A DNA stretch of 12,709 nucleotides from an uncultured Eubacteriales bacterium (GTDB lineage: Bacteria; Bacillota; Clostridia; Oscillospirales; Acutalibacteraceae): the NCBI GenBank assembly GCA_934444895.1, contig CAKSDA010000043.1, positions 1 through 12,709 on the forward strand, read 5' to 3'. How positions within the stretch are numbered: position 1 is the first letter of the stretch; each line of letters begins with the position of its first letter. Of this stretch, positions 8,101-12,709 are shown piece after piece. The notes under the pieces are model-generated. The model did no database searches. It was given only the letters and a program-made list of their open reading frames with translations, and was not told the origin of the DNA. A program made the position numbers and the translations under genes.

Positions 8101-9180
8101 GGAAAGGTTTACTTTACCCCGGATGTAAGTGAATATCTGTGTACCGATACCGGATTTGAGAAATCAGCTTCGGATGACGGTTGGCATACTGTAACTTACA
8201 ATATTTATCTGCCGTTCACCTATCGCTATACAGGCGAATATTTGGGCAATATGGAATCCTTCAATAACAACCTGCCGTTTGCATTGCTTTCACCGGCACT
8301 CGCCAGCGTTGCAGGCTCAACACAGAGCGATTTCTATGTTGACGATATTCAGTTTAAGGCAGCTTCGCCCAGACTTATAGATACTTCTAAAGAGAGCGAA
8401 AAAACACTTTATTGCGAAAACCTTTACAACAGAATTGCCAACGGCAGCTTTGAGGATGCAATAAACAATTCCAATTTCGGAACACTTCCTTCAACCGCTA
8501 AGGTTATCTCCGGTAGCGATTCACAAATGGGCAAGAAGCATCTGCAACTTTCCGCAGGAACAAAAATTGTTGTACCGGTTAAACTCTATGCCGGCATGGA
8601 ATACTATTTTGCCGCGTCCGTAATGAAGGAAATCGGCGGCGCCGGTTATGTAGGTCTTTCGGCTGACAAGAACCTTACAAAATGGTTCAAGGGCGATGAC
8701 GGATCTGTTTCGAAGATCGATGCAAAAACAACTGCATGGAATCGCGATTCGTTCAAGTTCGCAGCTCCGTTTGACGGTACGGTTTACCTATCAATAGTAT
8801 GTACTTCCGGAAAGATTGATGTTGACGGTTTGATGCTCTTTAAGAAAGAGTACAAATATTCAACAGATCCTAACGATTACACCGATTATAAACCTTACGA
8901 TTATAACGCAACTAAATCTCAAACATGCGTTGTTAACGGCGGCTTTGGTAAACAACCGTATTATGTTGATCAGAGTGGTCTGACAATTGATGTTGATTCA
9001 GCCGATGTTACGAATGACACAGTTTATGATACAACAAACGGTGAATATGTAGAAACTACACCGCAAACAGGTGATCTCTCCTTAATTCCCGTTATATCTG
9101 TTCTGCTTTCTACAATGGCTATTGCAACCCTCTTAATTATTTCAAAGAGAAAGGAAGGTGCAAGTGCTGATGAAAAATAA
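5143..9180 (+). CDS. Large multi-CBM-like surface protein with TPQTG sorting-like tail
   Basis: A 1345-residue exported protein that probably binds glycans at the cell surface. GTG at 5143 is the start, since AAGGGGGAG at 5126-5134 is well placed. Residues 1-30 are a signal peptide (KRK, hydrophobic core, cleavage after VSA30). Six units follow that look like CBM4/9/22-type or galactose-binding-like beta sandwiches: about 31-245, 325-508, 585-763, 765-896, 897-1077 and 1092-1238. They open with NGNF, NAGFE, DGTFESG, NGNFENG, IDFES and NGSFED; several close with YIDDFAV, LLDNISL, YVDDITV or YVDDIQF, the pattern of this fold. Two InlB-like/Bacterial-repeat units with FLGW and FVGW cores lie at about 255-324 and 510-582. 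The end has TPQTGD (1306-1311), a membrane segment (about 1312-1334) and SKRK, so it is wall- or membrane-anchored. I see no catalytic domain. Module borders are rough. Confidence 0.85.
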   Translation: MKRKLVSMLLVITLMAVCVSVAIPSSTVSAETNLITNGNFTDLNSSNMPKGWVFTWGDWAGIIDNNTKTPLNDTAMEIKYVGTSKGNGYLSSPVVNIEKNTEYTFEFYVKQMAGNKMSIGLFEPDYIDRNGVLQNMAVLTEGVNTYTYSYSTGSTRVIREDIDHTFFLNDNKLASGKSSMININGCLTTDYPEQTKIGNWEKITYTFSTGNFTRHTAKASLGFRFFGSDGYDVFVGSFKCTAKKLPTKYVPASNDANLGGVEPAEGLNLNVGEELSYTAVPNGSNEFLGWSKDGGATYFSTDPELTFVCESETPPNYTACFKQKGTTLTNAGFENYAVDQYLIKGGAYLTVHDPDWEFSTMFNTNGGENWQNAKVTDAKSHFGEKSLRIDSMYSYMGRNVTGLDKNTNYTASFYMWLEKPLSGSRRQIKHVIVLPKGYQGPEWSIPGKNSGRVPASKYLGVTSSAINGTESWQKVSVDFNTKDNTDVTIWLQYQDGGVLYIDDFAVTTPPVTVGAKAGRGGEVSRSTAGEVEKGTEVTLTASPYTGNTFVGWFDSEGSCVSTDAVYKFTAIENVDLTARFSGDNGGYTDLLAEKGYDGTFESGTVDGWSVWHHELDGSWCKFKKTNRDAYEGKYSLLADSLWQNSYLELDNLEKNTDYHFSIYMKMEDTVNTASSKKTWTPTIGIFTTNKSGPDYHNNALGSFNATLDDRLQQFHHVANGGWTRVDLFFNTRDYTKLYFTYFFREDANPSSTMLLDNISLERYDANKDLVNGNFENGTNGWIGYTGNEAQAGGNVAKLDGTGKFIYQSLSFDVNSKYTVKFRAKGKVQAGVISTEKHAPTPSNWISSVSGINTDSADWQNYEFTFIPDLIKGGNLSFASLDGIAYVDDITVTKSGDVSDSVIEKIDFESDRFAIKSSNKNRFEIYTATGADDKNVYEGNKSLHFKYSSSYKDRTFTFQEEYMNFQIKRNTNYELSFKYKIAGGNNGGKVYFTPDVSEYLCTDTGFEKSASDDGWHTVTYNIYLPFTYRYTGEYLGNMESFNNNLPFALLSPALASVAGSTQSDFYVDDIQFKAASPRLIDTSKESEKTLYCENLYNRIANGSFEDAINNSNFGTLPSTAKVISGSDSQMGKKHLQLSAGTKIVVPVKLYAGMEYYFAASVMKEIGGAGYVGLSADKNLTKWFKGDDGSVSKIDAKTTAWNRDSFKFAAPFDGTVYLSIVCTSGKIDVDGLMLFKKEYKYSTDPNDYTDYKPYDYNATKSQTCVVNGGFGKQPYYVDQSGLTIDVDSADVTNDTVYDTTNGEYVETTPQTGDLSLIPVISVLLSTMAIATLLIISKRKEGASADEK

Positions 9181-11026
9181 AAACCTGATGAAACTTCTCT
9201 GCTTATTTTTAAGCTTGGCTATGGTTTTTTCACTTCTCACCGGTTGTAAAAAACAGGGCTCCAATGATGATGACGACCAAAATGATACAACAGATACAGA
9301 AGTAATCGATTCTGATGATGACGACGATATTGATGATGAAGATGATATCGACGATGAAGATGATATCGATGACGAAGAAGACTGGGAAGATGAAGAGGAC
9401 TGGGAAGACGAAGAAGATGATGAAGAAGATTGGGAAGACGAAGAAGATGAAGACGACAGCGACGAGGAAGAAGAAGTCGTTTACTATCCGCTTCATGTTT
9501 ACAACTCTCAGGCTCCTTTAAGCACCAATTACAAAGGCATGAACGCTACGGTTTGGCACTGGTACAACTATGATAAATCAGATAAAACCGGTCGTTACTA
9601 TACCGACGAAATGGAACAAATAGAACTTAACCGTTTGACGGATACCGGTATTCGCTATGTTCGTACGCGTTTTGCAACAACAGATTACTGGGATGCTGAT
9701 AACAACAGGTTCACATACAATGTTCCGCGTTTCGACTATTTCTGTCAATACGCAAAGGACTTGCAGGACCGCAAAATCAATATTATTCTGACATTCGGTT
9801 GGGACTTTTCCAACTTCATAATGAAGAACGATGGTTCCGGTATGAAGGAAGCCCCTTACCTTCTCGGTAACGGTAATGATATCTACGGCGAAAGCGTTGG
9901 ATATGACTTTACCGGTATGACTGCAGAACAACAGAGACTTGCTAAGGTAGGCCTCAGGTTTGGCCACTTCTATGCTGAAACACTAAAGCAGCTGCGCGCA
10001 AGAGGTATTAACAATGTATCCCACTTGTTATACTTTGTTGAACCTTCGGCAGTATGGCTTCAGGGTGCAGACAAAATGGCAGGCACTCCTTATTACGACG
10101 CAGGTCCTGAAGCAGACGAATATCTGCTTACCTGCCAGTATATGAAGAAAAAGCTTGTTCAGGAAAATAATATTGCTGCAACAGTTAAGCATTTAGGTCC
10201 TAACCAGGGTACCCTTGAAAGTGGTAACGGTTTGCTTAAGTATATTCTTGATAAAGACCCCGGTCTTTTCGATGTACTTTCATCTCACTATTATCCGAAG
10301 GCTTCTGATGAAACATCATCAATTTGGTATGACTTAACAGACGATGTTTTCGGTCAGTTTATGGACACTTATAATGCCCGCGCACCGAAAAACACCGAAT
10401 TCTGGCTTGATGAATATTCACTTTCATACTGGGATAAATATCCTAAGGATGAATCTGTAATAAACAACAGATATATGGGTAATGCTTCACTTGGCCTTTA
10501 TACTGTAGTTGGCGCCCTTGTTGCACAGCAAAAAGGTGTTGCCAATGTACACTCATGGCAGCTTATAGACCAGTATTGGAACGACAATACTTCTACCGGC
10601 GGCGAATTCTTCCTTGGAATTCACTATACCGGAATGGCACCGTCACTTTACACCTCTTCGGTTCCGAGAGCTCAGTACTACTTCCACAATTTGTTTACTA
10701 AGTATACCAGCAGCATTAATGGTAAATCTTATAAAACAAATATTGATGAGAATATGGATCTCTATATCGGTTACTCCGAACAGGATGACGGTAGTTCAAC
10801 GGTTGTTGTTGTGAACGGATCGGTTGATGAAGGTTACTTCACAGTTGATTTTGAAAAGGCACTGGGCAAAACTTTGTATAGACATGTTTTGTCGGTTGGT
10901 GAATTAAAATTAACTCCTGCAGCCAAAACTCCGGAAGCAGATAAAACATTTGTTAATGTTGGCAACAAGTTCGTTGACAATGTACCCGGTGCTTCTGTAG
11001 TAGTATACACATCCAAAAAAGGCTGA
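9170..11026 (+). CDS. Lipoprotein with acidic spacer and clan GH-A-like TIM-barrel domain
   Basis: Probable surface glycoside hydrolase or hydrolase-like sugar-binding protein, 618 residues from ATG 9170. GGAAGG at 9153-9158 lies 11 bases ahead; GTG codons at 9158 and 9164 are less likely starts. The signal peptide ends in an excellent lipobox, LLTG-C26. Residues 33-102 are almost all Asp/Glu, with DIDDED and EDWEDEE units. The folded part from about residue 103 looks like a (beta/alpha)8 barrel: VWHW, LTDTGIRYVRTRFATTDYW, INIILTFGWDFSNF, then YFVEPSAVW with E291, HYYPK, and FWLDEYS with E415. The two glutamates, 124 residues apart at strand ends, match acid/base and nucleophile positions of clan GH-A families such as GH39 or GH5, but the usual Asn before the first Glu is Val here. 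A beta-rich end (VVVVNGS to VVVYTS) resembles the accessory sandwich of such enzymes. It overlaps the preceding gene by 11 bases, so translational coupling is likely. The exact GH family is not recognised. Confidence 0.75.
   Translation: MKNKNLMKLLCLFLSLAMVFSLLTGCKKQGSNDDDDQNDTTDTEVIDSDDDDDIDDEDDIDDEDDIDDEEDWEDEEDWEDEEDDEEDWEDEEDEDDSDEEEEVVYYPLHVYNSQAPLSTNYKGMNATVWHWYNYDKSDKTGRYYTDEMEQIELNRLTDTGIRYVRTRFATTDYWDADNNRFTYNVPRFDYFCQYAKDLQDRKINIILTFGWDFSNFIMKNDGSGMKEAPYLLGNGNDIYGESVGYDFTGMTAEQQRLAKVGLRFGHFYAETLKQLRARGINNVSHLLYFVEPSAVWLQGADKMAGTPYYDAGPEADEYLLTCQYMKKKLVQENNIAATVKHLGPNQGTLESGNGLLKYILDKDPGLFDVLSSHYYPKASDETSSIWYDLTDDVFGQFMDTYNARAPKNTEFWLDEYSLSYWDKYPKDESVINNRYMGNASLGLYTVVGALVAQQKGVANVHSWQLIDQYWNDNTSTGGEFFLGIHYTGMAPSLYTSSVPRAQYYFHNLFTKYTSSINGKSYKTNIDENMDLYIGYSEQDDGSSTVVVVNGSVDEGYFTVDFEKALGKTLYRHVLSVGELKLTPAAKTPEADKTFVNVGNKFVDNVPGASVVVYTSKKG
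9266..9475 (+). repeat. Asp/Glu-coding low-complexity tract with DIDDED and EDWEDEE units
   Basis: This 210-base tract is built almost only from GAT, GAC, GAA and GAG codons. It encodes three DIDDED-type units followed by three EDWEDE-type units with Trp placed at regular intervals, then a pure acidic run. It lies between the lipid anchor and the enzyme-like domain of the 9170 gene and would act as an extended, highly negative spacer. The repeat could change length by slippage. Confidence 0.85.
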
Positions 11027-11103
11027 TATAGCCTAAAAACAATCGTATAAACAGTTATTAAGGCTATGTAATGTAATCTGCATAATTTAGTTTATATAAT
11101 AAA

Positions 11104-11140
11104 AAAGCGGAGGAAGTTTTACTTCCTCCGCTTTCATTTT
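11104..11140 (+). terminator. Strong intrinsic terminator ending the sugar-uptake locus
   Basis: AAAGCGGAGGAAGT (11104-11117) and ACTTCCTCCGCTTT (11121-11134) form a perfect 14-bp stem with a TTT loop, followed by CATTTTAC. The stem is preceded by an A-run, so it would also work for transcription arriving from the other side. Confidence 0.9.
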
Positions 11141-11181
11141 ACTTTCAAGCTATATAGTGATATAATATGGTCGTGAGGTGG
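11138..11181 (+). promoter_or_regulatory. Extended -10 promoter and ribosome binding site of the small CxCxxC gene
   Basis: TATAAT at 11161-11166 is preceded by TGA, giving the extended -10 form TGnTATAAT. TTTACT at 11138-11143 is 17 bases upstream and matches four of six -35 positions. GAGGTGG at 11175-11181 is the ribosome binding site for the ATG at 11186. The transcript start would be near 11173, leaving a leader of only about 13 bases. Confidence 0.65.
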
Positions 11182-11185
11182 CAGA

Positions 11186-11653
11186 ATGACAATAATTAAA
11201 AAAGATGAATATGTATTTAATACCCATATTGAAAAAACCCAAAAATACTATGAAACTCATTCTGTTTGCGACTGTGCATATTGTCGTAATTACTATATTT
11301 AGGCAAAAAATAAACTCCCAAAATTGGCTGCTTTCTTAACAGAATTTGGAATTGATATTTCGAAACCGGATGAAATATTTAGCGTTGAATCTGATGGCGA
11401 CATACTATATATAAATGTTGATTATACTGTTAGCGGAAGTATTGAAGCAATGGGTGAATCTGAAACTAGTATATATGATAATTGCTTTGTGAGCATTATT
11501 TTTACCGATGGTTTTGCTTCTCCTAATGAACAAAGCGGAGAATATTTTACAATTTCCGTAATGCAAATCCAGCTCCCATGGGTACTTGATGAGCCGCTTG
11601 TTGAACCGGTAAAAAAGAAACTTGCAATCAAAAGTTTTTTCGAAAAATATTAA
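11186..11653 (+). pseudogene. Small CxCxxC protein interrupted by an in-frame TAG
   Basis: The ATG at 11186 follows a good ribosome binding site and codes for 38 residues up to TAG at 11300-11302. The same frame then continues without another stop to TAA at 11651-11653, and the downstream part reads as ordinary protein (KLPKLAAFLTEFGIDIS, then DGDILYINVDYTVSGS and TDGFASPNEQSGEYFTISVM). Together they would make a 155-residue cytosolic protein with a C28-x-C30-x2-C33 motif in the first part. It resembles hypothetical proteins of gut Clostridia that I cannot name, with no known function. TAG differs from CAG (Gln) by one base, so a recent nonsense mutation is the simplest reading. A restart at a later codon (in-frame ATG at 11450 is late) is unlikely to make a useful protein. 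Promoter, ribosome binding site and terminator are all intact, which suggests recent loss, a sequencing error, or suppression of the stop. Confidence 0.7.
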
Positions 11654-11679
11654 AAAGAAAATATTAAAAAGGTAGTGCA

Positions 11680-11715
11680 AAAAGGCTCTTCTTGATAATA
11701 CAATAAGAGCCTTTT
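11680..11715. terminator. Bidirectional terminator between convergent genes
   Basis: AAAAGGCTCTT (11680-11690) pairs with AAGAGCCTTTT (11705-11715) over 11 bp with a 14-base loop. On the minus strand the stem is followed by a fifth T and then GC; on the plus strand the tail is short of T residues after the stem. It lies between the plus-strand gene ending at 11653 and the minus-strand sequences beyond 11741, so it could serve both. Confidence 0.65.
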
Positions 11716-11740
11716 GTTGTGGACTTAAATAAAATGAAAT

Positions 11741-11876
11741 TTATTCCCAATCTTTAAAAACATTGTTCATCATAGCATTTGCTAAAGACTTTCCTGCTTT
11801 CCACGAACAATTATCTGCATAATTTTTTCACTTTGTTCCACATTTCATCAAATGCGGTAATAGTCCTGATTATTAT
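11741..11876 (-). pseudogene. Frameshifted fragment resembling the N-terminus of a GNAT acetyltransferase
   Basis: Read on the minus strand, one frame gives IIIRTITAFDEMWNKVKK and stops shortly after; the next frame gives ADNCSWKAGKSLANAMMNN then VFKDWE and a TAA (11741-11743). The two join smoothly if one A is removed from the run of six (T-run at 11823-11828 on the plus strand). The joined text, FDEMWN to CSWKAGKSLA to FxDWE, reminds me of the start of a group of Clostridia GNAT-family N-acetyltransferases, where DWERV and the acetyl-CoA-binding core would follow. That core is absent, and no start codon is present at the other end. I take it as a dead remnant; the family match is from memory and tentative. 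Confidence 0.4.
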
Positions 11877-12217
11877 TTGTTTTCCTTTGCTGTATTGATA
11901 GAAGAAATCAAAATTCTTTTAACTTCTGTGCATTTATTGAGCAATGTTTTTTCGTTGTAATATCCGCTTTCTATAAGCAACTCTATCCAATATTCGCTTT
12001 CGGAACATTCCTTGAGAGCAATCTGAAGTTTGGCTATAAAATCGGCTTTACCGTGTGCATAGAAGGCTTCTCTGATATTAGCGCCGATACTTGTTCCGGA
12101 ACGCAAAAACTGATTAATAAGCGCGCTTTCACATTTTACCGCTCTTAATTCTTTGCAAACTTGTATTACATCAAGCGCAAATGCTTTAGATTTTATCAAT
12201 AACGGACTTTCGATCAT
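11873..12217 (-). CDS. Four-helix-bundle protein (23S rRNA intervening-sequence / S23 type)
   Basis: A 114-residue protein of the four-helix-bundle family (TIGR02436-like), originally noticed as the product of intervening sequences in 23S rRNA genes; its function is not settled. Family marks are the SKAFALDVIQVCKEL first helix, the central LINQFLRSGTSIGANIREA motif, KADFIAKLQIALKECSESEYWIELL, and a final helix with LLNKCTEVKRILISSI. The full length is normal. I prefer the ATG at 12217 over a GTG at 12226, because GAGGTG (12231 to 12226 on the minus strand) lies 8 bases ahead of the ATG and the GTG overlaps it. The gene is not inside an rRNA operon here, as is common for this family. It has its own promoter and points toward the operon end. 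Confidence 0.9.
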   Translation of the reverse strand: MIESPLLIKSKAFALDVIQVCKELRAVKCESALINQFLRSGTSIGANIREAFYAHGKADFIAKLQIALKECSESEYWIELLIESGYYNEKTLLNKCTEVKRILISSINTAKENK

Positions 12218-12237
12218 AATAAACACACCTCACATAT

Positions 12238-12266
12238 ATTATATTTTCTATTAATAAAAAAAGCAA
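12238..12266 (-). promoter_or_regulatory. Promoter of the four-helix-bundle gene
   Basis: On the minus strand TATAAT is at 12243-12238 and TTGCTT at 12266-12261 lies 17 bases upstream as a partial -35. The -35 falls inside the GCAAGGC hairpin of the 77-bp repeat. The transcript would start near 12231, at the ribosome binding site itself. Confidence 0.5.
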
Positions 12267-12279
12267 GGCAAAGCCTTGC
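12251..12279 (-). terminator. Minus-strand terminator-like hairpin in repeat copy 1
   Basis: Read on the minus strand, GCAAGGC-TTT-GCCTTGC (12279-12263) is followed by seven T residues (12262-12256) and then ATTAA, a typical intrinsic terminator layout. It would stop transcription coming from the right before the four-helix-bundle promoter, although it also overlaps that promoter's -35. Confidence 0.55.
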
Positions 12280-12335
12280 AGAATACTTTTTCACTTTTCA
12301 CTATTACTTATTACTTCCAAAGTCACAAAGGCGTT
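12259..12335. repeat. 77-bp direct repeat, copy 1
   Basis: This stretch, from AAAAGCAAGGC to CAAAGGCGTT, recurs without any difference at 12633-12709, 374 bases on. It starts with a 7-bp hairpin (GCAAGGC, AAA loop, GCCTTGC, 12263-12279) followed by a CACTTTTCACTATTAC-type AT-rich tract. It is part of a larger intergenic element rather than a coding sequence. Confidence 0.95.
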
Positions 12336-12404
12336 TTTTAGTGAAGAGTGAATAGTGAATAGGTAAAAGTTAAAGTCCCAAAGACTTACGCCTTTGGGAC
12401 TTTG
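12318..12404. repeat. Long imperfect foldback with 17-bp arms and a nested 12-bp hairpin
   Basis: CAAAGTCACAAAGGCGT (12318-12334) matches the reverse complement of 12388-12404 with one mismatch. Just inside, a TAGTGAA-type tract (about 12337-12354) is the inverse of the CACTTTTCACTA tract at about 12290-12303. A separate local hairpin, AAAGTCCCAAAG (12372-12383) with CTTTGGGACTTT (12392-12403), uses the same right arm, so the two folds exclude each other. No coding potential is apparent. Confidence 0.7.
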
Positions 12405-12408
12405 TGAC

Positions 12409-12427
12409 TGCGCGACGAAATCGCGCA
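12409..12427. repeat. GC-rich 7-bp hairpin TGCGCGA/TCGCGCA
   Basis: TGCGCGA (12409-12415) and TCGCGCA (12421-12427) pair perfectly around a CGAAA loop. It follows the 12318-12404 foldback directly and stands out from the AT-rich surroundings. Confidence 0.6.
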
Positions 12428-12492
12428 ATATGTAACCGATGTGTGTCTACACTCCGCGCAGCACTTATTATATTATAAAATTAAGTAAACCA

Positions 12493-12625
12493 AGTGATAT
12501 GCCGAGCCTTGCTCGGCGTGATATTTTTAGCCATAGGCAAAAGCGATATTGTTCGATAAAGTTCACAGTGATATTATATTTGCCCTTAAACTGCCAAAAG
12601 CAATATCACTCGCCGTAAGGCTAAT
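12493..12625. repeat. Degenerate palindromic intergenic element with GTGATAT blocks
   Basis: The segment opens with AGTGATAT, then a perfect GCCGAGC-CTT-GCTCGGC hairpin (12501-12517), then GTGATATT (12518-12525), whose inverse AATATCAC is at 12602-12609 next to CGCCG. Further GATATT copies at about 12545 and 12571 lie between. This layout resembles a family of foldback repeats I associate with intergenic DNA of gut Clostridia; the copy here is imperfect and short. It has no transposase gene and no open frame, and could be a MITE-like or REP-like element. Confidence 0.55.
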
Positions 12626-12632
12626 AAAACTG

Positions 12633-12709
12633 AAAAGCAAGGCAAAGCCTTGCAGAATACTTTTTCACTTTTCACTATTACTTATTACTTCCAAAGTCAC
12701 AAAGGCGTT
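12633..12709. repeat. 77-bp direct repeat, copy 2, cut by the window end
   Basis: Identical to 12259-12335 base for base. The match is still running when the window ends, so the true repeat is longer than 77 bp. Upstream of it, TAATAAAA is shared with the first copy at a slightly different distance, hinting that the homology once extended leftward too. Confidence 0.95.

Noticed and set aside
9230..9496. Minus-strand open frame coding for a very hydrophobic Ile/Phe/Val-rich peptide
   Set aside because: It is the reverse complement of the GAT/GAA-rich acidic tract; codons for Asp/Glu read backward as Ile/Phe/Val. No ribosome binding site supports it.
9578..9967. Minus-strand 129-codon open frame within the lipoprotein gene
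   Set aside because: It is opposite the conserved barrel-coding part of the 9170 gene and has no start signals; a shadow frame.
11405..11680. Minus-strand open frames opposite the small CxCxxC gene
   Set aside because: Two overlapping antisense frames without ribosome sites; the plus strand has a promoter, ribosome site and sensible protein text.
12259..12709. CRISPR array
   Set aside because: Only two copies of a 77-bp unit are seen, 374 bp apart, with structured sequence between rather than short unique spacers, and no cas genes.
11027..12709. tRNA or rRNA gene linked to the four-helix-bundle protein
   Set aside because: No cloverleaf, CCA end or rRNA-like conserved stretch was seen; the four-helix protein stands alone outside an rRNA operon.

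Overview
The window looks like a chromosomal piece of a gut-type, low-to-moderate-GC Gram-positive anaerobe of the class Clostridia, most plausibly in or near Ruminococcaceae/Oscillospiraceae. The grounds are strong AGGAGG-type ribosome binding sites, lipoprotein and LPXTG-like surface signals, a Clostridia-style sugar ABC importer without its own ATPase, a four-helix-bundle (23S rRNA IVS-type) protein, and an intergenic palindromic repeat rich in GTGATAT and GCCGAGC blocks of a kind I associate with gut Clostridia. The assignment is an inference; there is no rRNA or other phylogenetic marker gene in the window.

Positions 1-11026 hold six genes in one direction that form a carbohydrate capture and uptake locus. 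In order they are: the 3' part of a DUF5696-type (glycoside-hydrolase-like) protein; two CUT1-family sugar ABC permeases (MalF-like, MalG-like); a solute-binding lipoprotein whose N-terminal linker carries a five-unit DGDNA-type repeat; a 1345-residue surface protein built from six carbohydrate-binding-module-like beta-sandwich units and two InlB-like repeats, ending in a TPQTG sorting-like tail; and a lipoprotein with a 70-residue Asp/Glu spacer carrying a TIM-barrel domain that resembles clan GH-A glycosidases. The first three genes are tightly spaced (11 bp gaps). The binding protein follows a 66-bp gap with a weak hairpin. The large surface protein follows a 192-bp gap with a perfect 13-bp inverted repeat and a possible promoter. 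The last gene overlaps the one before it by 11 bp. A strong intrinsic terminator closes the locus at 11104-11134.

The likely division of labour is that the modular wall protein and the lipoprotein hydrolase bind and cut a polysaccharide or glycoconjugate at the cell surface, the solute-binding protein collects the oligosaccharide, the two permeases import it, and the DUF5696 protein acts on a related glycan. No ABC ATPase, regulator or sugar-catabolic enzyme lies in the window, so a shared MsmK-type ATPase is expected elsewhere. The substrate cannot be named from the sequence.

Positions 11027-12709 are a low-density, decaying region. It contains a small CxCxxC protein gene interrupted by a single in-frame TAG, a bidirectional terminator, a fragment that looks like the N-terminal end of a GNAT acetyltransferase with a homopolymer frameshift, a reverse-strand four-helix-bundle gene, and about 450 bp of gene-free repeats, including a perfect 77-bp direct repeat whose second copy runs off the window end.
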